A stretch of 28,630 bases of DNA from JBCAWW01 sp039024315 (GCA_039024315.1 JBCCQN010000102.1:1-28630); one strand, 5' to 3'. Numbered from the stretch's first letter, positions 7,620 through 14,913 are shown. The notes: generated by a model not told the origin, from the letters alone. A program made the numbers and translations.

Positions 7620-8870
7620 CTATGGCTGCACAACACGTGTGCTAAGTTGGCCACCAGCATATTTGAGGCGAAGGAAATACACGCCACTAGCTAGCTGAGG
7701 CACACGTACCGGATACTGATTGAGGCCTGGTAACAATTGCACAGCTTCCCGCATAAGCGTTCTGCCTTGCAGATCTACTAAAGAAATCTCAGCATCAGGA
7801 TCTGATTTAGCATAGTCAAGGACAATTGACAGATCATTCCCATTAAGAGGGTTGGGGTAAGCTGAAAAATACGGTTTTGCCTCCAAATCATCAATACTGG
7901 TGGCAGTAATTTGAGTTTTTTCAAAAATAAAATTACCGTTACCGCTACCGCCAAATTCGGTGAAGACTATTTTCCAAATCGTTTCATCCTTGGCTTTCAC
8001 GAAATAGACCAAGCTGTCAGCGATCTGCCAACCGTTTTGGAAGTCAAAGCTCTTCCAGTCCCAGCCAATTTTGTTTGCTTCTGCGACAAAACTATGGCTT
8101 GGATAATCGTCATAGGTCGTTGGATCGCTGACCGGATAAGCCTTGATCGCTTCTACCCCACTGTTGAGCAGTACTCCGCTGACCCCATATGGGACAGGGA
8201 TAAAGTCAATGTAGCGGGTAAACAACAGATCCCATTCCGCATTGTGAGGCTCGGGATTACTGCTGCTGTGAGTGGTTAGATTATAATAGGCGAAGTTTCT
8301 GTTTTCGTAATCAGCTTTGGCCACAGAATGGGTCATATCCATCATCCCATCCAGTGAAGCATGTCTAAAGGTGTAAACTCCAGAAGCCAGTTGTTTGATC
8401 CACAATTTTTGAATGCTGCCGTTTGGCATCTTGAGGACAAAGAGGCTATCCCCCGTAACAAAGTGAGTGATAAAGCTGTAGGTTCCCCAGCCGAGATCTA
8501 TGTCATCTTCCGGATCAATACCCGCATTGAAAGCACCTTTGCCCCATGAAGTGGGATCATTGTGGTAAGCATTCCAAGCATTCATACCCATGGTGTCAAC
8601 CGCATCCCAGGTGGCAGTATCTCCATTAGGATAAATATATACTTCCAATCCCTTAGCGGTATTAGCGTAAATAGATGCGCTAAATCCAGTAATGGAAAAG
8701 GCGATGTCCCAGTCAGTCTGACCCGAACGCGCTTGCTCATCGTTTGCTAAGCTATACCAAACTTGATCAGTATATCCAGCACTAGTGGAAACTGTATCAA
8801 TCGCCGTTTGACCCACCAAAGTGTTGCTTAGAATAAATAGGCTAGCAATAGCGTAAAAAATTCTTTTCAT
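7620..8870 (-). CDS. Secreted HmuY-like haemophore with T9SS sorting domain
   Basis: A 416-residue protein with a cleavable signal peptide (about 1-20, ending VGQ). Residues about 30-325 resemble HmuY and share blocks with the lipoprotein at 375-1346: DQVWYSL...DWDIAF near the N-terminus and a WKIVFTEF block later. Residues about 330-416 form a type IX secretion sorting domain: YFSAYPNPLNG at its start, then beta-strands, GVYFLRLKYAGG and a short basic end. It is therefore likely released or attached to the cell surface through the T9SS, acting as an extracellular haem scavenger. It is the first gene of the haem-uptake operon, directly behind the operator and promoter. Haem binding is inferred from family and position. 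Confidence 0.78.
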   Translation of the reverse strand: MKRIFYAIASLFILSNTLVGQTAIDTVSTSAGYTDQVWYSLANDEQARSGQTDWDIAFSITGFSASIYANTAKGLEVYIYPNGDTATWDAVDTMGMNAWNAYHNDPTSWGKGAFNAGIDPEDDIDLGWGTYSFITHFVTGDSLFVLKMPNGSIQKLWIKQLASGVYTFRHASLDGMMDMTHSVAKADYENRNFAYYNLTTHSSSNPEPHNAEWDLLFTRYIDFIPVPYGVSGVLLNSGVEAIKAYPVSDPTTYDDYPSHSFVAEANKIGWDWKSFDFQNGWQIADSLVYFVKAKDETIWKIVFTEFGGSGNGNFIFEKTQITATSIDDLEAKPYFSAYPNPLNGNDLSIVLDYAKSDPDAEISLVDLQGRTLMREAVQLLPGLNQYPVRVPQLASGVYFLRLKYAGGQLSTRVVQP

Positions 8871-8882
8871 TAGGCTTGTTTT

Positions 8883-8903
8883 TATTTGGACTCATTCTAA
8901 ATA
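8883..8903 (-). promoter_or_regulatory. Candidate iron/haem operator of the hmu operon
   Basis: Near-perfect inverted repeat TATTTGGA-CTCAT-TCTAAATA. The same motif stands at 28301-28321 and, weaker, at 25922-25942, each before an iron-uptake gene. Here it begins just after the -7 box and covers the expected transcription start, a position suited to repression. The regulator (Fur or DtxR type) is not in the window. Confidence 0.6.
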
Positions 8904-8908
8904 GTCTT

Positions 8909-8939
8909 CAAAATTCATATATAATATTCTATACATCAA
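8909..8939 (-). promoter_or_regulatory. Promoter of the haem-uptake operon
   Basis: On the minus strand a TTG (8937-8939) is followed after 20 bases by GAATTTTG (8909-8916), 7 of 8 matches to TAnnTTTG. The predicted start falls inside the operator at 8883-8903, leaving a leader of about 30 bases before the ATG at 8870. Confidence 0.45.
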
Positions 8940-8941
8940 TA

Positions 8942-8992
8942 CCTAAGCTTAGGCATTTTGATACCACCATATACCTAAAATTAGGTATATGG
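8942..8992. repeat. Two palindromes upstream of the hmu promoter
   Basis: CCTAAGCTTAGG (8942-8953) is a perfect 12-bp palindrome. CCATATACCTAA-AA-TTAGGTATATGG (8967-8992) is an inverted repeat with perfect 12-base arms. The core ATACCTAA-NN-TTAGGTAT recurs at 14801-14818. Their place about 40-90 bases before the expected hmu transcription start would suit an activator site, but they may be only dispersed repeats. Confidence 0.6.
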
Positions 8993-9069
8993 TAATGATC
9001 ATATTTTCAAGCCTCTGTTTTAGCTCAATAATTCGGCTCCTCAAAGCTATTGACCATTCAGAATTCAAA

Positions 9070-9125
9070 AGCTACCATTCGCCCCCAAAACGCTAAAAGA
9101 GCTACTTTTTACGCTACCTTTATAT
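9070..9125 (+). promoter_or_regulatory. Conserved block upstream of RNA copy C, possible promoter
   Basis: Same order and spacing as before copy B: ATTCGCCC, AACGCTAAAA (9089-9098), then TACCTTTA (9115-9122) 26 bases on. The 16 bases between differ at several positions, so the flanking landmarks are what is conserved. Confidence 0.4.
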
Positions 9126-9203
9126 CACAGGTTAAAGTAAAGAATGAGCAAGGGTTAGGGTGGCTCTCCCAAAGCGGGATCGTAGCCCCCTAATTTTTTT
9201 TTT
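9126..9203 (+). ncRNA. Candidate small RNA, copy C
   Basis: Identical to copies A and B from CACAGG through CCCCCTAATTTTTT, with a longer T-run (10 Ts). It has the same nested fold. It lies upstream of the hmu promoter in divergent orientation, so copies A/B and C bracket the haem-uptake operon as direct repeats about 8.9 kb apart. Confidence 0.55.
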
Positions 9204-9204
9204 G

Positions 9205-9240
9205 AGACTAGATGAGTTAATTCGTCTGGTCTTTTTTTTT
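9205..9240 (+). terminator. Intrinsic terminator after RNA copy C
   Basis: AGACTAGATGA pairs with TCGTCTGGTCT through two G-T wobbles and is followed by nine or more Ts. It is close in sequence to the hairpin after copy A. Confidence 0.78.
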
Positions 9241-9242
9241 AA

Positions 9243-9275
9243 CTCCCGATAGCTATCGGGAGCGCAGAACGCTTA
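9243..9275. repeat. 20-bp palindrome with GAACGC tail, copy 2
   Basis: The same palindrome as 115-134 (CTCCCGATAGCTATCGGGAG) followed by CGCAGAACGCT. As at copy A, it comes a few bases after the RNA terminator, so the whole block of about 147 bases is duplicated. Confidence 0.8.
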
Positions 9276-9360
9276 CTTTTGGCCCATAGGGCTGTAATGC
9301 GCATCCCTTGATGAGTGATTCCCCAGTAGCTTCAAGCAATCCTTGGCAGCAAATGGTAAT

Positions 9361-9485
9361 TAGGTACCTAGACAATCGTATTTAGTATTAAGACCTAGAA
9401 AATGGGTCTATACAGTACAATAAGTCCGCTTTTCTCTGTACTGAATACTCCCGAAAGCTTTCGGAATACTTACTACTCAGTACTT
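9361..9485 (-). repeat. Dispersed repeat D, copy 1, interrupted by a palindrome
   Basis: Read on the minus strand it matches 25608-25693 in order: AAGTACWGAGTAG, GTATTC, AGTACAGAGAAAA, AGACC, TAGGTCTTA and a TACCT-containing end. In this copy the palindromic CCCGAAAGCTTTCG (9450-9463) sits in the middle with GAATACT directly repeated on each side (9443-9449 and 9464-9470). The copy after hemL has a single GTATTC and no palindrome. Confidence 0.6.
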
Positions 9486-9560
9486 ATTTTGTCGCCCTAG
9501 CGGGCGATATCCAAATGACGATGAGCTAAGTTTGGCCTGCATGCCGAATCCAAAAGATAA

Positions 9561-9576
9561 GCGTTCTGCGCAGCAG
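9561..9576 (-). repeat. Mini-hairpin AACGC element 2
   Basis: On the minus strand CTGC-TGC-GCAG followed by AACGC. Compared with element 1, the stem pair C-G has become T-A on both arms, a compensatory change. It lies about 57 bases after the stop of the first TonB receptor. Confidence 0.75.
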
Positions 9577-9632
9577 TAGTTTTTATCTCCAAGCTTAGGT
9601 TATAGCCAGCAGTCCCAATATCTGCTCACCCC

Positions 9633-12023
9633 CTAAAATTGAATCTTCCAAGCCAGCACCGGAAATATACCCGTCCCTTGCTGGGTACCTACCAGACCAC
9701 GGTCGCGATCAAAAAATTCCCCTAATAGAGGCCTTTGGTTGAGGAGATTTTTGATCTGTAATGACAGTTGGGAGCTGCGATTTGCTTTATTGATTTGATA
9801 CACCAGCGAAGCATCTAGAAAAAGCAGCGGGTCTTGCACCATCGAATTAGGATTGGCATAATCTGCCACATAGCGGCCAATAGCAATGGCTGCCGGTAGA
9901 TCAATGGGGGTGAAATATTGATTACCACTGTAGGTAGCCGCCAAGTTGAGATTGAAGAGATTGGACTTCCCTTTTTTACGGCCTACCTGCCACTCTTTGC
10001 CGATCACCCCGTTCGCGACAAATCCCGCATTGTATTGAGAGGGGCGTTCGATCCCATCGTTGGCCACAAAAGTAGCGTCAAATAGGGAAGCATTGGCGAG
10101 CAAATAATAGCCATCGGTAAACGACCGCTCCAAAGCAAATTCAAGCCCCATATTGCGGCCGGTACCCCCGTTGTCAAGATCAAAGGTCTCAAAAATAAAG
10201 TCCAAAGCCGCCACACGAGAAATCGGCAGATTTTCTCCCACGACCAAATTGAATTGCGATTGATAGTATGCTTCCAAACCGATGCGCAAACCTTCGTTGA
10301 TTTGCCAGCGGTAGCCCAAGACTAAATGGTGGGCTTTATTGAAGCGGAGGTCAGCATTATAAAGGTCTAAGCTACCGCTTGCATTTCTTCGCCCGACTAC
10401 ATAAGTGAAGAACGGTTCCATTTGACTATGCAAACCATAACCAAAAGAGAGCGACTGATTAGGCAGCATTTGCCAACGCAAACCTAGGCGTGGCTCCACC
10501 GAAACTTCTCCGGTATAGGGAAAATACATCAAATGAACCCCTGCATTAAGCCGCCATTTTTCGCTCAGCATGAATTGAGAGCGAGAATAAGCCTGCAGTA
10601 AGAAACTCTGGCCAGCTCCCTGTCGCAGGGTATCCGTTAGCATTGTGCCTTGTCCCGTACCTGGCTCAAATTCGGTTCCTTGCACAAAAAACACATCGCT
10701 GCGTAAGCCATGCAATATCAATCCGCTGCGATTTTGATGGCGAGCGCTAAATTTATGGTTGACAAAACTGGACCAGCTCAAACGAAAATCTTTGTCCAAA
10801 GACCTTCTAGTAGTATCAGCGGTAACTAGGTCGCGATTTTGATAGTATCGCAATTGTATGGAGCGAATCCCAGTGCCTATCAATGCCGATTTGAAGTAGG
10901 TATTCTCGCCCAAAGGTCTAAAGTAACTAAGGCCTGCAGTACCGGTCAGGCTACGATTGAGACGGCCAAAGTTAGCGCCAATCTGCCGATCCCAGATGGT
11001 AGTATCTAACTCGGGAGCAAATTCGATAATACTGAGCCCACCTAAGCCAAAGACATCTAAGGTTGCATTTTTAGGGAGTTTGAAATGCAACTTAAAGGAG
11101 ACATCCTGAAAAGTAGGAATTGCCCCAAGCTCGAAGAAACCATCCAAAATTCCAGTGGTGGAATAGCGGTAGTTGATCAAATAAGAGGCATTGCCTGATT
11201 TGCTGAGTGGCCCTTCGGTAGAAGCATCGATGCCTAAAAAACCTAATTGCAAGGAGTGCTCTCGCTTGCGGGTGTTGCCATTGCGAAAGCGTGCGTCAAA
11301 AACCCCCCCAATAGCGTTGCCATAATCCGCAGGAAATGCCCCCGAAAAGAAGTCTGTATTGGCCAGCAATTGTTGGCTAAAAATCGTGATGCTACCGCCA
11401 GATCCTCCGAGTAAACCAAAGTGGTTAGGATTGTAAATATCTACTCCTTCTAAGCGCCAAATGACTGCTCTTGAGCTATTGCCACGCACATTTAACTCAT
11501 TGGTAAGGACTGAGCCATTGGGAGAGACGCCGGGAAACTTCGCGGCCATACGCGCTGGATCATCGATCCCGCCGGGGATACGCCGTAGTTCCTCTACCGA
11601 AAATGAAATCGCACTTACCACCGCTGCTTCATTGGTCACATTACGCTGGTCCGCCACAATCTGTACTTCTTCACTCGTGATAGCTTGCTCATTGAGACCT
11701 AGTTCTAACACTAGCTCTTGACCAGAAGTCAGCAGCAATCCTTTGCGAGTCAAACCCGCGTAGCCGATATAATTGACACTTAGTTCATAGCGGCCTACGG
11801 GCACTGCTTCAAAAACAAATTCCCCATTTTCACCGCTCACCGCTCCTAGCTTTGTCGCTTCATTTTGCACGATGATACTTGCGCCTTCCAGTCCTTGCTG
11901 AGTGGACTGATCAAACACCCTTCCTCTGATACTCTGCTCGATCGGAGTTTCCTGCCCCAAAAGTAGGGCGTTGGCTAACAGTAAAATGATCAGTACTAAC
12001 TGAGATTGGTAAGTGATTTTCAT
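9633..12023 (-). CDS. TonB-dependent receptor, paralogue 1
   Basis: An outer-membrane receptor of about 796 residues. I start it at the ATG at 12023, which gives a normal signal peptide (MKITYQSQL... ending LLLGQ). A longer frame opens at 12080, but its extra residues are largely encoded by a repeat. An N-terminal carboxypeptidase-regulatory-like beta-sandwich (about 30-110: RGRVFDQSTQQGLEGASI, YELSVNYIGYAG) is followed by the plug (about 120-260, LNVRGNSSRAVIWRLEGVDI) and a beta-barrel ending in AWKIQF. No SusD partner is next to it, so glycan uptake of Sus type is not supported. Substrate unknown; a siderophore or other iron compound is only inferred from neighbours. It lies 96 bases after paralogue 2, probably co-transcribed. 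Confidence 0.82.
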   Translation of the reverse strand: MKITYQSQLVLIILLLANALLLGQETPIEQSIRGRVFDQSTQQGLEGASIIVQNEATKLGAVSGENGEFVFEAVPVGRYELSVNYIGYAGLTRKGLLLTSGQELVLELGLNEQAITSEEVQIVADQRNVTNEAAVVSAISFSVEELRRIPGGIDDPARMAAKFPGVSPNGSVLTNELNVRGNSSRAVIWRLEGVDIYNPNHFGLLGGSGGSITIFSQQLLANTDFFSGAFPADYGNAIGGVFDARFRNGNTRKREHSLQLGFLGIDASTEGPLSKSGNASYLINYRYSTTGILDGFFELGAIPTFQDVSFKLHFKLPKNATLDVFGLGGLSIIEFAPELDTTIWDRQIGANFGRLNRSLTGTAGLSYFRPLGENTYFKSALIGTGIRSIQLRYYQNRDLVTADTTRRSLDKDFRLSWSSFVNHKFSARHQNRSGLILHGLRSDVFFVQGTEFEPGTGQGTMLTDTLRQGAGQSFLLQAYSRSQFMLSEKWRLNAGVHLMYFPYTGEVSVEPRLGLRWQMLPNQSLSFGYGLHSQMEPFFTYVVGRRNASGSLDLYNADLRFNKAHHLVLGYRWQINEGLRIGLEAYYQSQFNLVVGENLPISRVAALDFIFETFDLDNGGTGRNMGLEFALERSFTDGYYLLANASLFDATFVANDGIERPSQYNAGFVANGVIGKEWQVGRKKGKSNLFNLNLAATYSGNQYFTPIDLPAAIAIGRYVADYANPNSMVQDPLLFLDASLVYQINKANRSSQLSLQIKNLLNQRPLLGEFFDRDRGLVGTQQGTGIFPVLAWKIQF

Positions 12024-12044
12024 GCCTAGTTCCTTTGCAATTGG

Positions 12045-12060
12045 GCGTTCCCCGCAGGGT
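12045..12060 (-). repeat. Mini-hairpin AACGC element 3
   Basis: On the minus strand (A)CCC-TGC-GGG(G) followed by AACGC: three G-C pairs with a different stem sequence from elements 1 and 2. It lies just upstream of the chosen start of TonB receptor 1 and would be translated if the longer frame were used. Confidence 0.7.
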
Positions 12061-12090
12061 GAAACAGCAAGAGCCTTCATCTAAGTAGAG

Positions 12091-12106
12091 CGGCTTTGCC
12101 GAACGC
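12091..12106 (+). repeat. Mini-hairpin AACGC element 4
   Basis: CGGC-TTT-GCCG followed by AACGC. The stem differs from the other copies but pairs perfectly. It lies 14 bases beyond the stop codon of TonB receptor 2, in the gap between the two receptors. Confidence 0.75.
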
Positions 12107-12119
12107 TTAATCCTGTCTA

Positions 12120-14495
12120 TTAAAACTGAATTTTCCAGCTTAGTACCGGCAAAAAGCCAGTGCCTAATACGGGAGCAGTAGCCCCATTTTCGCGGTCAAA
12201 AAAGTCCCCGATAATGGGTCGTTGGTTCAATATATTTTTGATTTGCAGAGACAGTTGGGTACTCCGCTTGGCTTTGTTTTTCTGATAGACAATCGAGGCA
12301 TCTAGAAACAACAAAGGGTCTTGCTGGAAAGAATTGGGGTTGGCGTAATCGATCACGTAGCGGCCAGTAGCGATGGATCGCTCAAGATTGAGGGGGGTAT
12401 AAAACTGAGCCCCACTGTAGGTAGCCGAAAGGTTGAGATTGAAGAGATTTGCCTTCCCTTTTTTACGACCCACTTGCCATTCCTTGCCCACAATGGCATT
12501 GCCAACGATGCCGGCATTATTGATGGAAGAACGTTCGATCCCATCATTGGCGATATAGGTGGCATCGAAGAGCGATCCATTGAGCATAAGATAGTACCCA
12601 GCGGTAAATGAGCGCTCCAAAGCAAACTCAATTCCCATATTGCGGCCACTACCTCCATTGTCCAAATCAAATGATTCGAACGCATAATCCAGCGCCGCAA
12701 TCCGTGCAATAGGCACCTCTGTCCCTACTACCAAATTGAATTGTGACTGATAGTAAGCTTCAAAACCGAGGCGAAGGCGACTATTGAACTGCCAACGATA
12801 AGCCAGCACCAAATGATGGGCCTTATTGAAGCCCAAATCATCATTGATAGCTTGTAACTGGCCGTTGGCAGCTCGACGCGCCGCTACATAGGTAAAGAAG
12901 GGCTCCATCTGACTATGCAGACCATAGCCAAAAGCCAAAGATTGCTTAGGAGAAATCTGCCACCTTAACCCTAGACGTGGTTCCAATGAGACCTCTCCCG
13001 TCAAGGGAAAATACATCAAGTGTAAACCCGCGTTGAGTTGCCACTTTTCGTTGAGCAAGAATTGGGAACGGGTATAAGCTTGCACCAACAAGCCCTGACC
13101 AGTGCCTTGCCTCAGCGTATCCGGATTGGCGATATTACCGCCATCAATATCCCCTTCAATCAACAAGAGATCAGCCGCCATGGCATGAATCATGAGGCCC
13201 GTCCGATTTTGGTGTCGGGCTCCAAACTTATGGCTTAGGTAAGTGGACCAGGTCAAACGGTATTCTTCGTCGGCAGATTTATAAGTAGTATCAGCCGAGA
13301 CCAAATCACGATTTTGGATGTAGCGCAATAAGCCCAGCTTGATCCCAGTACCAATCAGAGCGGTACGGAGGTAGGTTTTTTCGCTAAGGGGTTGGAAATA
13401 ACTCACTCCCACTGTACCCGTCACGCTGCGAGTAACGTTACCCAAATCACTACCGATATCCGTAGACCAAAGTGAAGAATCCATGACGGGCAACTGTAGT
13501 ATGGTAGCAATTCCCCCTAGTCCAAATACATCAACCGTTCCCGATTTGGGCAGTTTGAAATGTAATTTGAAGGAGAGATCCTGAAAGCTAGGGATGGCCC
13601 CTAAGTCCAGAAATTGATCGACTAGGCCTGTGGTAGAGTAACGATAATTGGCTAAGTAGGAGGCATTACCAGAGGCAGAAAGGGGTCCCTCCGTAGCCGC
13701 GTCTATGCCAAGAAAACCAATTTGCAGGGTGTGCTCTCGCTTTTGGGTATTGCCATTACGAAAACGAGCATCAAAAACGCCTCCCAAAGCATTGCCATAA
13801 TCCGCTGGAAAAGCGCCAGAAAAGAAGTCTGTATTGGTCAAAAGTTGTTGACTAAAGAGTGTAATACTCCCTCCTGTCCCGCCAAGGGCACCAAAGTGAT
13901 TGGGATTGTAAATATCCACTCCTTCCAAGCGCCAGATAACCGCCCGAGAACTATTGCCACGTACGTTGAGTTCGTTGGTAAGGGCAGAACCGTTGGGGGA
14001 AACACCGGGAAGTTTGGAGACCATCCTAGCAGGGTCATCTATACCTCCGGGAATACGCCTCAACTCTTCGACAGAAAAGGAACGCGCACTCACCACTGCG
14101 GCTTCATTGGTTACTTTGCGTTGGTCGGCCACAATCTGGACCGCATCGCCCGTGAGGGCCTGTTCGTTAAGGCCGAGCTCGAGCACCAACTCCTGACCGG
14201 AAGTCAAAAGGAGGCCTTTGCGAGCAAGGCTAGCATAACCAATATATTGAACTTTGATTTCGTATCGGCCAACCGGTACTGCGGTAAAGACAAATTCGCC
14301 CTTCTCATCACTGACGGTACCGAGCTTTAAGTTTTCGTTTTGGACCACTAAGCTAGCGCCCACTAAGGCTTGTTGAGTAAATTGGTCAAAGACTCGGCCG
14401 CGAATATTTTGCTTAATACTCGTTTCTTGAGCCCCCAAAAATTGGGGAAGGCAGGCTAGCAATCCTAACAAAAAAATCCGGTAAAGTTGTCGCAT
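12120..14495 (-). CDS. TonB-dependent receptor, paralogue 2
   Basis: An outer-membrane receptor of about 791 residues, closely similar along its whole length to the receptor at 9633-12023: same carboxypeptidase-regulatory-like domain (about 25-110), same plug motifs (LNVRGNSSRAVIWRLEGVDI, FPADYGNALGGVFDARFRNG), same barrel landmarks (LNAGLHLMYFPLTGEVSLEP) and the same last residues, SWKIQF. The two clearly arose by tandem duplication. I start at the ATG at 14495, giving the signal peptide MRQLYRIFLLGLLACLPQFLGAQ; a TTG 9 bases upstream is possible. The barrels differ most in surface-loop-like stretches, so the pair may recognise related but different ligands. The substrate is not known. Confidence 0.82.
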   Translation of the reverse strand: MRQLYRIFLLGLLACLPQFLGAQETSIKQNIRGRVFDQFTQQALVGASLVVQNENLKLGTVSDEKGEFVFTAVPVGRYEIKVQYIGYASLARKGLLLTSGQELVLELGLNEQALTGDAVQIVADQRKVTNEAAVVSARSFSVEELRRIPGGIDDPARMVSKLPGVSPNGSALTNELNVRGNSSRAVIWRLEGVDIYNPNHFGALGGTGGSITLFSQQLLTNTDFFSGAFPADYGNALGGVFDARFRNGNTQKREHTLQIGFLGIDAATEGPLSASGNASYLANYRYSTTGLVDQFLDLGAIPSFQDLSFKLHFKLPKSGTVDVFGLGGIATILQLPVMDSSLWSTDIGSDLGNVTRSVTGTVGVSYFQPLSEKTYLRTALIGTGIKLGLLRYIQNRDLVSADTTYKSADEEYRLTWSTYLSHKFGARHQNRTGLMIHAMAADLLLIEGDIDGGNIANPDTLRQGTGQGLLVQAYTRSQFLLNEKWQLNAGLHLMYFPLTGEVSLEPRLGLRWQISPKQSLAFGYGLHSQMEPFFTYVAARRAANGQLQAINDDLGFNKAHHLVLAYRWQFNSRLRLGFEAYYQSQFNLVVGTEVPIARIAALDYAFESFDLDNGGSGRNMGIEFALERSFTAGYYLMLNGSLFDATYIANDGIERSSINNAGIVGNAIVGKEWQVGRKKGKANLFNLNLSATYSGAQFYTPLNLERSIATGRYVIDYANPNSFQQDPLLFLDASIVYQKNKAKRSTQLSLQIKNILNQRPIIGDFFDRENGATAPVLGTGFLPVLSWKIQF

Positions 14496-14525
14496 GAATT
14501 TCAATCAAAATGGTAGAGGAGAAGC

Positions 14526-14553
14526 CTTCTGCGCTCCCGAAAGCTTTCGGGAG
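14526..14553. repeat. 20-bp palindrome with partial tail, copy 3
   Basis: CTCCCGAAAGCTTTCGGGAG at 14534-14553 is a perfect palindrome; on the minus strand it is followed by CGCAGAAGGC, a variant of the CGCRGAACGC tail seen at 135 and 9263. Against copies 1 and 2 the centre has changed symmetrically from ATAGCTAT to AAAGCTTT. Confidence 0.75.
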
Positions 14554-14666
14554 TAAGCCCAAAAAGAGTCCCCTATCTAATCCGGAAGTACCCATGTGAT
14601 TGCATAGTAAGTAGTGTGTCAGCCTAGGCAACGAGGAAAATAATCGGAGAGAGAGACTAGCGATAA

Positions 14667-14806
14667 TTATTTGATTTTGAGCGACATGAGTCCACTTTCG
14701 CGATCATCTTTCACTTCAATTTCATTGCGACTAAAGCCAAATGGCAACGGCACATGGCAATTCCAAACGCTAAAATTGGCTAAAGTCCCACCTTCATTCA
14801 ATACCT
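14667..14806 (-). pseudogene. Possible 3' remnant of a lost gene
   Basis: On the minus strand a frame reads VLNEGGTLANFSVWNC, then HVPLPFGFSRNEIEV and KDDRESGLMSLKIK before a TAA stop. It has protein-like composition but no start codon. The frame opens exactly at the ATACCTAA/TTAGGTAT inverted repeat (14801-14818), where stop codons stand upstream. This looks like the C-terminal end of a gene whose front part was removed or replaced. The parent family is not recognised, and chance cannot be excluded for about 46 codons. Confidence 0.3.
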
Positions 14807-14818
14807 AAGATTAGGTAT
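14801..14818. repeat. Inverted repeat ATACCTAA-GA-TTAGGTAT
   Basis: Perfect 8-base arms around GA. The core matches the inverted repeat at 8971-8988 upstream of the hmu promoter. It marks the upstream edge of the possible gene remnant. Confidence 0.65.
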
Positions 14819-14822
14819 GGCA

Positions 14823-14838
14823 CCGCTGCGCGGAACGA
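14823..14838 (+). repeat. Mini-hairpin AACGC element 5
   Basis: CCGC-TGC-GCGG followed by AACGA, a one-base departure from the AACGC tail. It starts 4 bases after the ATACCTAA inverted repeat. Confidence 0.7.
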
Positions 14839-14897
14839 TAATCCTCATCCATGCGAGGTGCAGGTAGTGGGTCTTGGATTGATATGTTGGGGAGATA

Positions 14898-14913
14898 CCG
14901 CTGCGCGGAACGC
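14898..14913 (+). repeat. Mini-hairpin AACGC element 6, abutting hemG
   Basis: CCGC-TGC-GCGG followed by AACGC, identical to element 1. It ends 2 bases from the hemG stop codon, which is read from the other strand. Confidence 0.75.

Larger units (their letters stand above)
8871..9632. other. Repeat-rich intergenic region with hmu promoter and third RNA element
   Basis: No convincing gene. From left to right: the hmu operator and promoter (minus strand), two palindromes of the ATACCTAA/TTAGGTAT type, the conserved block, RNA copy C and its terminator, a 20-bp palindrome with tail, a 125-bp repeat shared with the region after hemL, a short palindrome embedded in that repeat, a CGCCC/GGGCG hairpin near 9483-9510, and a mini-hairpin element. 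It separates the haem-uptake operon from the tandem TonB receptors. Confidence 0.7.

Noticed and set aside
9273..9359. Short minus-strand frame of 28 codons reading LPFAAKDCLKLLGNHSS and onwards to a stop
   Set aside because: It has no start codon, is bounded by repeats on both sides, and an overlapping frame reads just as well. Possibly a remnant, but too short to support.
8871..9632. Cobalamin or other riboswitch upstream of the transporter operon
   Set aside because: The expected leader is only about 30 bases, and no B12-box or other known aptamer core is visible.
12024..12080. Longer N-terminus for TonB receptor 1
   Set aside because: The extra residues are partly encoded by mini-hairpin element 3 and would bury the signal peptide; the ATG at 12023 gives a normal signal peptide.
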